Shown: positions 8,411 through 17,413, numbered from the stretch's first letter. The stretch: 64,000 nucleotides of DNA from Paracoccus pantotrophus (GCF_008824185.1 NZ_CP044423.1:1253501-1317500); one strand, 5' to 3'. A program made the numbers and translations. Notes: generated by a model from the sequence alone, not told the origin.

Positions 8411-10591
8411 ATGCGCCGCATCTACAAGACCACGACCGCGATGGTGACCTGCCTGTCCCTGATCGCCCCGCAGCTGGCGGTGGCACAGGACCAGCAGACC
8501 CAAGGCGCCGACGAGCAGGTCATCCTGCCTCCGGACCAGCAGCAGGAGGCCGAGGCGGGGCAGGCGCAAGAGCCGCAATCCGCGCCCGAACCCGCGGCAG
8601 AGCCGGTTCCGGCGCCGGCCGAACAGCCGCAGGCCCAACCGCAGGCCGAGGCCCCGAGCCCCGGCGATCCGCAGGTGCAGGGCGCCAGTTCGGCAAGCGA
8701 ATCCCCCGCGCAGGAATCCGCCGCGGAACCCGCTGCAGAACCGCAAACCCAGGACGAGCCCGCCCCCCCGCAAGGCGAGGCCGCTGCGCAGGACCAGCCC
8801 ACGCCTGCCCCCGCGCCCAAGCCCGATGTGACCCAGGCCGAGGAGCCGCAGCCCAAGCCCGCAGTGGTCGAGGCGGCCGAGCCCCCGATGGCGCAGCCCG
8901 ACCCGTCGGTCCAGCAGGGCGAGCCCGCGCCCAAGCCGGACACGCCCGCAGCCGTGAGCCCGGCCGATCCGGCCCCGGCGCAGAAACCGCAGCAGGATGC
9001 AGCCACGCCGCAGGATACCGGCCAGGCCGGGCAGCCGGCGGCGGTCCCGGACGCCGAGGCGCTGAAGGAGGCCCTGGAAGCCGAGGCCACGCCCGAAAAG
9101 CCGCAATCCGCCCAAGAGGCCGAGCCGCAGGCAGAGACGCATGGTGCCGCGCAACCGCAGGTCGATCCGGCCCGCGCGGACGAGACCCAGCCGTCTCAGA
9201 CCCCCGACGCGCAGGAACTGGAGCGCCGCCTGCAAGAACAGGCGCAACAAAGCGGGTCCGAATCGGGCGGGCCCTCGGAACAGCCTTCGGACCAGGCCTT
9301 GCCCGACGAGCAGGCCGCGGGCGAAGAACCGCGCCCCGATGCACAAGAGCTGGAGCGCCGCTTGCAGGAACAGGCCGACGGCCAGCCCGAACAGACCGCG
9401 CCGGAGCAAGCCCAATCCGAACAAGCCCCGGCAGAACAGGCCGCCGAGGTGCAGGCGCCCGAAGCCCAGGCCCAGCCCAACGCCGTCGCGCAGCGCGCCG
9501 CCGAGGAAACGGCCCCCGCGGCAGCAGCCGCCCTGGCCGCCGGCGATGCCGAGCCGGCGCAGGGCCAGTTGAACGAGGTGCAGATCACCGAGGAAAACGC
9601 CCGCAGCTCGGCCGAGGAATTCGCCACCTCGGTCATGCAGGGCATGCAGCAGCAACAGCAGCAGCCGGCCGGCGATCCGCAAGCCCAGGAGGCCCGCCGC
9701 GACGATGACGACGACACCGTCAAGGACATCGCCAAGCTGCTGCTGGCCGGGGCGGCCGGCATGGCGGTCGGCAAGATGCTGTCCAACGACCGCCAGGTGG
9801 CGCTGAACACCGGCGACCGGGTGGTCGTCACCCTGCCCGACGGCAGCCAGCAGGTGATCAAGGACGACAACGCCCTGCTTTACCGTCCGGGATCGAACGT
9901 GCAGACGGAAACCTTCGACGACGGCTCGACCCGCACCACGGTGCTGCGCGCCGACGGCAGCCGGGTGGTCACCATCCGCGACGCGAACATGAACATCCTG
10001 CGCCGCACCCTGCTGCGCGCCGATGGCACGGAGACCCGGCTGATCGACGATACCCAGGCGCAGCCGGTGCAGATCTCGACCCTGCCCGCGCCGCCGCCGG
10101 TGCGCATCAACCGCGAGCGGCTGGACGAGGCCGCGCTGCGCGAGGCGCTCAGCCGCGAGGCGGCGGTGGATCGCCGCTTCAGCCTGGGCCAGATCCGCAA
10201 TATCCCCGAGGTGCGCGCGCTGGTCGCGCCGGTGAACGTGCCCGAGATCACCTTCGACACCGGATCCTCGGCCATCACCCCGGATCAGGCGCAGCAACTG
10301 GCGACCCTGGGCAAGGTGATCCGCGACAGCATCGACCGGAACCCGCGCGAGATCTACATGATCGAGGGCTATACCGATGCCGTCGGCTCGGACGCCGCGA
10401 ACCTGGCCCTGTCGGATCGCCGGGCGGAATCGGTGGCGCTGGCGCTGACCGAATATTTCCAGGTGCCGCCCGAAAACATGGTGGTGCAGGGCTATGGCGA
10501 GCAGTTCCTGCTGGTGCCGACCGACGGGCCCGAGCGGCAGAACCGCCGTGTCGCCGTGCGCCGCATCACGCAGCTGCTGGCGCAGAACTGA
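8411..10591 (+). CDS. OmpA-domain protein with long Pro/Gln/Glu/Ala-rich region
   Basis: A 726-residue exported protein. The start is supported by AGAGGA 5 bases upstream. A signal peptide (about 1-25, ending AVAQ) leads into roughly 380 residues dominated by Pro, Gln, Ala and Glu, with two copies of PDAQELERRLQEQA at about 265-325. A glycine/alanine patch near 450 could insert in a membrane. The C-terminal OmpA-like peptidoglycan-binding domain covers about 610-720 (EITFDTGSSAIT, IEGYTDAVGS, NLALSDRRAESV). It probably links the outer envelope to peptidoglycan across the periplasm, the low-complexity part acting as a flexible spacer. The function of the middle part is unknown. Confidence 0.88.
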   Translation: MRRIYKTTTAMVTCLSLIAPQLAVAQDQQTQGADEQVILPPDQQQEAEAGQAQEPQSAPEPAAEPVPAPAEQPQAQPQAEAPSPGDPQVQGASSASESPAQESAAEPAAEPQTQDEPAPPQGEAAAQDQPTPAPAPKPDVTQAEEPQPKPAVVEAAEPPMAQPDPSVQQGEPAPKPDTPAAVSPADPAPAQKPQQDAATPQDTGQAGQPAAVPDAEALKEALEAEATPEKPQSAQEAEPQAETHGAAQPQVDPARADETQPSQTPDAQELERRLQEQAQQSGSESGGPSEQPSDQALPDEQAAGEEPRPDAQELERRLQEQADGQPEQTAPEQAQSEQAPAEQAAEVQAPEAQAQPNAVAQRAAEETAPAAAAALAAGDAEPAQGQLNEVQITEENARSSAEEFATSVMQGMQQQQQQPAGDPQAQEARRDDDDDTVKDIAKLLLAGAAGMAVGKMLSNDRQVALNTGDRVVVTLPDGSQQVIKDDNALLYRPGSNVQTETFDDGSTRTTVLRADGSRVVTIRDANMNILRRTLLRADGTETRLIDDTQAQPVQISTLPAPPPVRINRERLDEAALREALSREAAVDRRFSLGQIRNIPEVRALVAPVNVPEITFDTGSSAITPDQAQQLATLGKVIRDSIDRNPREIYMIEGYTDAVGSDAANLALSDRRAESVALALTEYFQVPPENMVVQGYGEQFLLVPTDGPERQNRRVAVRRITQLLAQN

Positions 10592-10600
10592 GCGCGGGAA

Positions 10601-10627
10601 GGCCGCGGGCAGATGCCCGCGGCCTTT
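10601..10627 (+). terminator. terminator after the OmpA-domain gene
   Basis: A perfect 10-bp GC-rich stem (GGCCGCGGGC / GCCCGCGGCC) with an AGAT loop, followed by TTT, nine bases after the stop codon at 10591. Confidence 0.8.
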
Positions 10628-11440
10628 GGCAATCCCGCGAGGGCCGGATCGGATAGCCCAACGCGGCCGGCACGGACGGCTTCACTCGCCAAACCCGCTG
10701 GAATCCTGGCACCGCGGCCTGCCCGCGGCGCAGGCGCAAGTACGGGACCGATGCAAGGCCGGTTCTGACTGGTCCGACGACCGCCCCCTCGGCCCCCTCT
10801 GCCTGTGGCCGCGAATGCGACAATGTGATGGCGAACGCATTTTTCCCAGCAAACATGGCGGTATTCGCGCGCCGCGGATACGACAGGTCATGGTGCAATC
10901 CCATGGGATGCGCGTTCAAGGACGGTATTCGTGCGCGCGGGTGCGATCCATGACCATGGCCCGGGGGGGGGGCGAGACGACCCGCGATATTCGCGCACGC
11001 GCGGGTGCATGTCGAGGCCTCCCCGGCCAACACCATCATACAGCGATATTCGCGTGCGCGAGTGCGGCGCAGGCGGGCGTCTCATTCGGCCGCCTTGCTC
11101 GCGATATTCGCGCCCGCGGGTGCGACAGGAAGCCAGGCGGCCCAAGCCCCCAGCGGACCGGGGGAGCCTGAAGCGCGCCCCTGGCCAAAGGCAGCAAGCC
11201 GTGCCGGCGACACGCCCGCCAAGCCGGGCCAACCCGAACGGACTCTGGAAAACACGACGCTGCGGGGGAAGCACCGCCAACAGTTCTGCATCCCGCCCTT
11301 GGGGTTTACCGCAATCCTTGATATGCGGCACGCGCACGCCGGCCGGGACGATGCCGGGCAAGCCGACCCCATGAACGGGCCCATCGTCCCCGTCGCCTGC
11401 ACGCATGCCGGCGGCGGCGCGCATGGTGCCGTATTCTGCC
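10628..11440. other. gene-free gap between convergent genes
   Basis: More than 800 bp between the ends of the OmpA-domain gene (plus) and phoB (minus). Open frames exist on both strands, but none has family resemblance, a sensible ribosome-binding site or consistent codon use, so I call no gene. The gap holds the repeat array described separately and a run of ten G at 10963-10972. Because both flanking genes end here, the array is not in a promoter position for either of them. Confidence 0.7.
10858..11126 (+). repeat. five interspersed ~21-bp repeats, ~60-bp period
   Basis: Five related units share the pattern GRTATTCGYGYNCGCGRGTGC. The core G of GRTATTC is at 10860, 10924, 10986, 11045 and 11103, giving steps of 64, 62, 59 and 58 bp. 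Units are 21-23 bp and differ at several positions; the 35-42 bp between them is unrelated. A degenerate inverted copy may sit near 10810. The near-constant step, about six DNA turns, suggests binding sites for a protein on one face of the helix. See the findings. Confidence 0.8.
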
Positions 11441-12130
11441 TCAGCCCAGCGAATAGCCGGTGCCGCGCACCGTGCGCACCGGGTTGTCGCCGCCATGGGC
11501 CATCAGCGCCTTGCGCAAACGCCCGACATGGACATCGATGGTGCGGGTGTCGACATAGATATCGCGGCCCCAGACCCGGTCCAGCAATTGCTCGCGCGTC
11601 CAGACCCGGCCCGGCTTTTCCATCAGCGTGGACAGCAGGCGGAACTCGGTCGGGCCCAGGTGCAGCGGCTGGCCGGCGCGAAAGACCCGATGCTCGGCCG
11701 CGTCCAGGATGATGTCGCCGAAGCTGAGCCTTTCACCCATCGAGGCCGGGCGGGTGCGGCGCAGCTGGGTGCGCAGCCGCGCCATCAGCTCGACCACGGA
11801 ATAGGGCTTGACCACGTAATCGTCGGCGCCGGTTTCCAGCCCGCGCACCCGGTCCACCTCCTCCGAGCGCGCCGACAGCATGATGATCGGGATCTGGCGC
11901 GTCGAGGGATCGGCCTTGACCCGGCGGCAGACCTCGATGCCCGAGACGTTGGGCAGCATCCAGTCCAGCACGATCAGGTCGGGCTGTTCCTCGGCCACCA
12001 GCAGCATCGCCTCGTCGCCGTTCTCGGCCAGCACCACGTCGAAGCCCTCGGCCTCAAGGTTGTATTTCAGCACCTCGCGCTGTGCGCCCTCGTCCTCGAC
12101 GACCAGAACACAGGGTTGGGTCTGCGCCAT
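11441..12130 (-). CDS. phoB: phosphate regulon response regulator PhoB
   Basis: DNA-binding response regulator that activates the Pho regulon when phosphate is low. 229 residues: an N-terminal receiver domain with the phospho-acceptor D56 (LIVLDWMLP), the acidic pair E12/D13 and the switch lysine in DDYVVKPYS, then an OmpR-type winged helix (LSFGDIILDAAEHRV to VRTVRGTGYSLG). It is the last gene of pstSCAB-phoU-phoB, 3 bp after phoU. The sensor kinase PhoR is not in the window. Confidence 0.96.
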   Translation of the reverse strand: MAQTQPCVLVVEDEGAQREVLKYNLEAEGFDVVLAENGDEAMLLVAEEQPDLIVLDWMLPNVSGIEVCRRVKADPSTRQIPIIMLSARSEEVDRVRGLETGADDYVVKPYSVVELMARLRTQLRRTRPASMGERLSFGDIILDAAEHRVFRAGQPLHLGPTEFRLLSTLMEKPGRVWTREQLLDRVWGRDIYVDTRTIDVHVGRLRKALMAHGGDNPVRTVRGTGYSLG

Positions 12131-12133
12131 GGA

Positions 12134-12844
12134 TCAGGCCCCCTCCATGCGCGGAACGCTTTCGCCCTTGGGCCGCGGATCCTCGGGCAGCTCGCCGGTG
12201 GCCAGATAGATCACCTGCTCGGCGATGCCGGTGGCGTGGTCGCCCATGCGCTCGATATTCTTGGCGATGAAATGCAGGTGCATGCAGGCGGTGATGTTGC
12301 GCGGATCCTCCATCATATGGGTCAGGAACTCGCGGAACAGCGCGTTATACATCTGGTCCACTTCCAGGTCGCGCTTGCGCACGTCGGCGGCCAGCGCCGC
12401 GTCGCGCTGGATATAGCTGTCCAGCGCGTCCTTCATCATCGCCTCGACCGTGGCGGACATGCGGCGCAGCGCCATGCCGGCGCCGTCGATGGCGGGCATG
12501 TCGGCCAGCACGTTGCTGCGCTTGGCGATATTCTTGGCGTAATCGCCCACCCGCTCCAGGATATGCGAGATCTTGATGACGGACAGCACCATGCGCAGGT
12601 CGGTGGCCCGCGGCGCGCGCAGCGCGATCAGCCGCGCGGCCTCCTCGTTGATCTGGACTTCCAGTTCGTCGATGGCCTTGTCGCGGCGGCGGATGTCGTC
12701 GGCCAGTTCGCCGTCGCGGGTTTCCAGCGCGATGGCGGCGTCGTGGATGGCGCTTTCGACCATGCCGCCCATCTTGACGACCAGCGCCTGCACGGTTTCC
12801 AGATCGCGGTCGAAGGCCGAGAGGATATGGCGTTCGTTGTTCAT
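12134..12844 (-). CDS. phoU: phosphate transport system regulator PhoU
   Basis: Cytoplasmic helical protein that couples the Pst transporter to PhoR and keeps the Pho regulon off in phosphate excess. 236 residues with two PhoU three-helix repeats, the family length. Repeat signatures include DLRMVLSVIKISHILERVGDYAKNI in the first half and the matching FIAKNIERMGDHATGIAE in the second. It lies between pstB and phoB in the operon. Confidence 0.96.
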   Translation of the reverse strand: MNNERHILSAFDRDLETVQALVVKMGGMVESAIHDAAIALETRDGELADDIRRRDKAIDELEVQINEEAARLIALRAPRATDLRMVLSVIKISHILERVGDYAKNIAKRSNVLADMPAIDGAGMALRRMSATVEAMMKDALDSYIQRDAALAADVRKRDLEVDQMYNALFREFLTHMMEDPRNITACMHLHFIAKNIERMGDHATGIAEQVIYLATGELPEDPRPKGESVPRMEGA

Positions 12845-12862
12845 GTCAGCTCCCTTTCCGGC

Positions 12863-13660
12863 CTAGCCGATGCGGCCCGAGATATAGCTTTCGGTGCGCG
12901 GATCGCGCGGATTGGTGAAGATGTCGTCGGTATTGCCGTATTCCACCAGGTTGCCGAGGTGGAAGAAGGCGGTCTTCTGGCTGACGCGGGCCGCCTGCTG
13001 CATGGAATGGGTCACGATCACCACCGAGAACTGGGCGCGCAGCTGGTCGATCAGTTCCTCGACCTGGCTGGTGGCGATGGGGTCCAGCGCCGAGCAGGGC
13101 TCGTCCATCAGCAGAACCTCGGGCTGGGTCGCCACGGCGCGGGCGATGCAAAGCCGCTGCTGCTGGCCGCCCGAAAGCCCGGTACCGGGATCGTTCAGCC
13201 GGTCCTTGACCTCGTTCCACAGCGCCGCACCGCGCAGCGATTTCTCGACGATCTCATCCAGCTCGGCGCGGTTGCGGGCCAGGCCGTGGATGCGCGGGCC
13301 ATAGGCCACGTTGTCATAGATCGACTTGGGGAAGGGGTTCGGCTTCTGGAACACCATGCCGACGCGGGCGCGCAGCTGCACCGGGTCCACGCGCTTGTCA
13401 TAGATGTCCTCGCCGTCGAGCGTGATCTTGCCCTCGACCCGGCTGATGTCGATGGTGTCGTTCATGCGGTTCAGGCAGCGCAGGAAGGTGGACTTGCCGC
13501 AGCCCGAAGGACCGATGAAGGCGGTCACGGTCTTGTCCAAGAGGTCGACGTTCACGTCCTTGATCGCGTGCTTTTCGCCATACCAGACCTGCACGTCCCG
13601 CGCCGAGATCTTGATTTCCGACTGGTCCACGCTGCGCTCCAGAAGTCTCATGTCGTTCAT
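12863..13660 (-). CDS. pstB: phosphate ABC transporter ATP-binding protein PstB
   Basis: ATPase of the high-affinity phosphate importer PstSCAB. From MNDMRLLERS there are 265 residues; GGAAGGAG eight bases upstream decides this start over an upstream frame extension that would overlap pstA. Walker A GPSGCGKST, the signature LSGGQQQRLCIARA, Walker B VLLMDEPCSALD and the H-loop IVTHSMQQA are all intact. Cytoplasmic, paired with PstA and PstC. Confidence 0.96.
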   Translation of the reverse strand: MNDMRLLERSVDQSEIKISARDVQVWYGEKHAIKDVNVDLLDKTVTAFIGPSGCGKSTFLRCLNRMNDTIDISRVEGKITLDGEDIYDKRVDPVQLRARVGMVFQKPNPFPKSIYDNVAYGPRIHGLARNRAELDEIVEKSLRGAALWNEVKDRLNDPGTGLSGGQQQRLCIARAVATQPEVLLMDEPCSALDPIATSQVEELIDQLRAQFSVVIVTHSMQQAARVSQKTAFFHLGNLVEYGNTDDIFTNPRDPRTESYISGRIG

Positions 13661-13680
13661 ATCGGGTCTCCTTCCCGAGA

Positions 13681-15024
13681 TTACCACCGGCGCTCGAACT
13701 TGCGGCGCAGGAGAATGGCAAGCAGGTTCATGCAAAGCAGGAACACCAGCAGCACGATGATCGCCCCCGAGGCACGCTCGATGAAGGCCGGGTCGGCGCG
13801 CTGGGTCCAGTTATAGACCTGGACCGGCAAGGCCGAGGCGGGTTCGAACAGCCCGTCCGGCGGGGCCGAGGGATAGTTCTTGACGAAGGCCACCATGCCG
13901 ATCAGCAGAAGCGGCGCGGTTTCGCCCAGGGCCTGGGCCAGGCCGATGATGGTGCCGGTCAGGATGCCCGGCATGGCCAGCGGCAGGACGTGGTGGAACA
14001 CCGACTGCATCTTGGACGCCCCCACCCCCAGCGCCGCGTCGCGGATCGAGGGCGGCACCGCCTTCAGCGCCGCGCGGGTGGCGATGATGATCGTCGGCAG
14101 CGTCATCAGCGTCAGCACCAGGCCGCCGACGATGGGCGCCGATTGCGGCAGCCCGCCGAAGTTGATGAAGGCGGCAAGTCCGAGGATGCCGAAGACGATC
14201 GAGGGCACCGCGGCCAGGTTCGAGATATTGACCTCGATGATGTCGGTCCAGCGGTTCTTGGGCGCGAATTCCTCGAGATAGATCGAGGCGGCCACGCCGA
14301 TCGGCACCGACAGCACCAGCACCACCAGCATCATGTAGAGCGAGCCGAGGATGGCGATGCCGACGCCCGCCGCCTCGGGGCGCTGGTCCGAGGCATCGGG
14401 GCTGGTCAGGAAGGACCAGTTCCACTGGGTCGCCAACATGCCCTGCGCCTTCAGCGCGTCGGCAAGCTGCAGCTGCGCCGGCGAGGTATTGGCGTCGCGC
14501 GCCGCGCTCTCCATGCTGACGCGGCCCTTGTAATAGCCGTCCACCCGGCCGTTCACCAGCACGCGCGCCTCGACGGTCTGGCCGATCAGCTCGGGATCGG
14601 CCAGCACGCGGTTGCGCAGCTGCGCCGAGGCCTCTTTCGAGATCAGGTTCGAGACATCCTTGTCCGACAGCTCGGCGATGGCGATGCCCTTGTCGGCGAT
14701 GGCCTGTTGCAGCGACTGCTCCAGGATCTTGCCATAGGTCAGGGTCAGCACCTTGCGCAGGTCGTCCGGGTCGCGGTTGCCGTTCTTGTCCAGCTGCGCC
14801 GCGTCCAGCGCGACCGGGATCTCCAGGTAGGTCTGGCGGAAGGCGCCGATGCCGCCGGTGATGATGGTGAACAGCAGGATCACCAGCATCACCATCGAGA
14901 CCAGGATGGCGCCCAGCCCATAGGCGCGGAACCGCGCCTCGGCGGCGTTGCGCTTGCGGGTGCGCGGATCGGCGACCAGCAGCGAGGGCCGGGGCTGCGC
15001 GCCTTGCAGGGTTGCGTCGCTCAT
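13681..15024 (-). CDS. pstA: phosphate ABC transporter permease PstA
   Basis: Inner-membrane permease of the phosphate importer. At 447 residues it is much longer than E. coli PstA (296) because it carries the N-terminal DUF3333-type insertion seen in alphaproteobacteria: one membrane span at about 33-60, then about 150 soluble residues probably in the periplasm, before the usual six-span BPD_transp_1 core. The cytoplasmic coupling loop reads RDAALGVGASKMQSVFHHV. Its start overlaps the pstC stop (ATGA). Confidence 0.95.
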   Translation of the reverse strand: MSDATLQGAQPRPSLLVADPRTRKRNAAEARFRAYGLGAILVSMVMLVILLFTIITGGIGAFRQTYLEIPVALDAAQLDKNGNRDPDDLRKVLTLTYGKILEQSLQQAIADKGIAIAELSDKDVSNLISKEASAQLRNRVLADPELIGQTVEARVLVNGRVDGYYKGRVSMESAARDANTSPAQLQLADALKAQGMLATQWNWSFLTSPDASDQRPEAAGVGIAILGSLYMMLVVLVLSVPIGVAASIYLEEFAPKNRWTDIIEVNISNLAAVPSIVFGILGLAAFINFGGLPQSAPIVGGLVLTLMTLPTIIIATRAALKAVPPSIRDAALGVGASKMQSVFHHVLPLAMPGILTGTIIGLAQALGETAPLLLIGMVAFVKNYPSAPPDGLFEPASALPVQVYNWTQRADPAFIERASGAIIVLLVFLLCMNLLAILLRRKFERRW

Positions 15025-16211
15025 TCGTATTGCTCCCGGTATTTGCGCACGACGTAGAGGGCGACGATGTTCAGCCCCAGCGTGATGACGAAAAGGGTCA
15101 GGCCCAGGGCAAAGGCCACCAGCGTCTCGGGCGCGGCGAAATCGTTGTCGCCAGTCAGCTGGCTGACGATCTTGACGGTGATCGTCGTCATGGCCTCGAA
15201 CGGGTTCAGGTCCATGCGGGCGGCGGCCCCCGCGCCCAGCACGACGATCATCGTCTCGCCGATGGCGCGCGAGGCGGCCAGCAGCACGGCGCCGACGATG
15301 CCCGGCAGGGCGGCGGGCAGCACCACCTTGCGCACGGTTTCCGATTGCGTCGAGCCAAGTCCCAGCGCGCCGTCGCGCAAGCTTTGCGGCACGGCGTTGA
15401 TGATGTCATCCGACAGCGAACTGACGAAGGGGATCAGCATGATGCCCATGACCAGCCCCGCCGTCATCACCGACGAGCCGGAATTGCCCAGGCCCAGCGG
15501 CTGGGCGAACCAGTCGCGCAGCATCGGGCCGACGGTGATCAGCGCGAAAAGGCCATAGACGATGGTCGGGATGCCGGCCAGCACCTCGATCATCGGCTTG
15601 GCCACGCTGCGCAGCCTGGCCGAGGCGTATTCGGACATGTAGATCGCCGCGAACAGCCCGATCGGCACCGACACCGCCAGCGCGATCAGCGAGATGTAGA
15701 GCGTGCCCCACAGCAGCGGCAGGATGCCCAGCTGCGAGCCGCCGCCGAAGCGCGGCGACCAGGTGGTGCCGAAGAAGAAATCCTGCCAGGGATATTTCTG
15801 GAAGAAATGCCCGGTCTCGAACAGCATCGAAAAGACGATCCCGGCGGTGGTCAGGATGGCGATGCTGGAACACAGGATCAGCAGGCCCTTGACCATGGCC
15901 TCGACCGCGTTGCGGGCGCGAAAATCCGGTGCGTTGCGGACAAGCGCCAAGGCCAGCCCGGCGGCGGCCAGCACCAGCGCCAGGATGGCGACGGGCGTCG
16001 CATTCGCGGCCGGCTGCACGAAGCGCCAGATGGCGATCAGGAACAGTGCCGGCAGCGCCGTCAGCAAGGCGGCGTTCCAGCCGTGATAGCTGGGCCGCGA
16101 ATGCAGCCGCCGCACATCGCCCCCGGCCAGCGCGACGACGCGCGCGCGGGTGACGAAATAGCCCGCGCCGGCAAGGGCAAGGACGATCAGCAAGGTCCAT
16201 GAGACAGGCAT
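15021..16211 (-). CDS. pstC: phosphate ABC transporter permease PstC
   Basis: Second permease of the phosphate importer. The start MPVSWTLLIVLALAG is chosen because GAGGGCTCAC precedes it; the longer frame upstream is arginine- and proline-rich and crosses a hairpin and the 3' end of pstS. 396 residues, again with an extended N-terminal membrane segment relative to E. coli. The coupling loop reads RDGALGLGSTQSETVRKVVL. Confidence 0.94.
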   Translation of the reverse strand: MPVSWTLLIVLALAGAGYFVTRARVVALAGGDVRRLHSRPSYHGWNAALLTALPALFLIAIWRFVQPAANATPVAILALVLAAAGLALALVRNAPDFRARNAVEAMVKGLLILCSSIAILTTAGIVFSMLFETGHFFQKYPWQDFFFGTTWSPRFGGGSQLGILPLLWGTLYISLIALAVSVPIGLFAAIYMSEYASARLRSVAKPMIEVLAGIPTIVYGLFALITVGPMLRDWFAQPLGLGNSGSSVMTAGLVMGIMLIPFVSSLSDDIINAVPQSLRDGALGLGSTQSETVRKVVLPAALPGIVGAVLLAASRAIGETMIVVLGAGAAARMDLNPFEAMTTITVKIVSQLTGDNDFAAPETLVAFALGLTLFVITLGLNIVALYVVRKYREQYE

Positions 16212-16239
16212 GTGAGCCCTCAAGCCAGGGAAACGGAAG

Positions 16240-16269
16240 GGGCGCGGGGCAACAGCATGCCCCGCGCCC
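16240..16269 (-). promoter_or_regulatory. intercistronic hairpin pstS/pstC
   Basis: A perfect 11-bp stem (GGGCGCGGGGC / GCCCCGCGCCC) with an eight-base loop lies directly after the pstS stop. On the minus strand the following bases are TTCCGTTTCC, so it may act as a leaky terminator or as an RNase barrier. Either would leave more mRNA for the binding protein than for the permeases. Confidence 0.65.
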
Positions 16270-16275
16270 GGCAGA

Positions 16276-17304
16276 TCATTGGGCGAGCGTCGCTTCGTCG
16301 GCGACGGCCGCCTGGGTCGCCGCCAGTTCCGGATCGGCCACCAGGCCATAGGCGGCCAGCGGCCCTTCCGGCCCGGCCAGCTCATCCGAGACGAAGAATT
16401 CCGCGAACTCCTTCAGCCCCGGCACGGTGCCGATATGCTGTTTCTTGACATAGAAGAACAGCGGCCGCGAAACCGGGTATTCGCCCGCGGCGATGGTCTC
16501 GGTCGAGGGGGTGACGCCGGCGATGGTCGCGACCTTCAGCTTGTCGGTATTGTTCTCATAAAAGGACAGGCCGAAGACGCCGATGCCGTTCTTGGCCGAC
16601 TGGATGCGGGCCAGGGTCTCGGTATAGTCGCCGTCGATGTCGATGGACTTGCCATCGGTGCGCAGCGCCATGCAGGCCGCTTCGCCCTCGTCCTCGCCCT
16701 TCTCGGCCTTCAGCACCTCGGCGGCGCCCGATTCCTCGCAGCCCGCGGCGATCACCTTCTCCTCGAAGACCTCGCGGGTGCCGTGCTTGGTGCCGGGCAC
16801 GAAGGCCAGGATCTCCTGGTCGGGCAGCTCGGCGCGGATGTCGCTCCACTTGGTATGGGGGTTCGGAACGACCTTGCCGTCGACCACGACTTCGGCAGCC
16901 AGCGCATTGAACCAGTCGGCCGGAGTGAAGGCGAAGTCGTTGCCGGCGATGTCGCTGGCAAAGACGATGCCGTCATAGCCGATGCGGACCTCCATGATCT
17001 CGGTCACGCCGGCGGCCTTGCAGGCCTCGATCTCGCTATCCTTGATCGGGCGGCTGGCATTGGCGATGTCGATGGTGTTCTCGCCCACGCCCTCGCAGAA
17101 TTTCTTCAGCCCGGCCGAGGAGCCGCCCGATTCGACCACCGGGGTCGGGAAATCGGTGTTCTCGCCAAAGGCCTCGGCCACGATGGTCGAATAGGGCAGC
17201 ACCGTGGACGAGCCCGAGACCTGGATCTGGTCGCGCGCGGTGGCGGCGGTGGCCGAGGCGGCGATCAGGGCCAGCGCCGACACGGTGAATTTCGCGGATT
17301 TCAT
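16276..17304 (-). CDS. pstS: phosphate-binding periplasmic protein PstS
   Basis: Substrate-binding protein of the high-affinity phosphate importer. 342 residues with a signal peptide (about 1-23, ending ATAARD). Phosphate-contact motifs are visible: VSGSSTVLPYS, VESGGSSAGLKKFCEG and DIANASRPIKDSE. The start has a good context (GGAGTGATCCT). It is the first gene of the operon, preceded by a pho-box-like site about 84 bp upstream. Confidence 0.96.
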   Translation of the reverse strand: MKSAKFTVSALALIAASATAATARDQIQVSGSSTVLPYSTIVAEAFGENTDFPTPVVESGGSSAGLKKFCEGVGENTIDIANASRPIKDSEIEACKAAGVTEIMEVRIGYDGIVFASDIAGNDFAFTPADWFNALAAEVVVDGKVVPNPHTKWSDIRAELPDQEILAFVPGTKHGTREVFEEKVIAAGCEESGAAEVLKAEKGEDEGEAACMALRTDGKSIDIDGDYTETLARIQSAKNGIGVFGLSFYENNTDKLKVATIAGVTPSTETIAAGEYPVSRPLFFYVKKQHIGTVPGLKEFAEFFVSDELAGPEGPLAAYGLVADPELAATQAAVADEATLAQ

Positions 17305-17387
17305 AGGATCACTCCTGACATTTCCATGGGGCCGTTGCGGCCTGCCCGCTCTCTAGAACGGCGATGCGACGGTTATGCGAAAGGAAT

Positions 17388-17405
17388 GTGTCAGTTTCGT
17401 AACAA
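17388..17405 (-). promoter_or_regulatory. pho-box-like PhoB site upstream of pstS
   Basis: Read on minus, TTGTTACGAAACTGACAC has two 7-bp half sites, TTGTTAC and CTGACAC, in direct orientation 11 bp apart with a 4-bp A-rich spacer, against the consensus CTGTCAT-N4-CTGTCAY. GCATAACC about 10 bp downstream could be the -10 box. This fits autoregulation of the operon by the PhoB encoded at its end. Confidence 0.6.
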
Positions 17406-17413
17406 TCAGGGGG

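Noticed and set aside
10858..11126. CRISPR array
   Set aside because: Repeat and spacer sizes fit roughly, but repeats differ at several positions each, vary in length, and no cas genes or leader are near.
11405..13816. 803-codon open frame opposite phoB, phoU and pstB
   Set aside because: Antisense shadow of well-identified genes, His/Gly/Arg-rich, with no domain and no ribosome-binding site.
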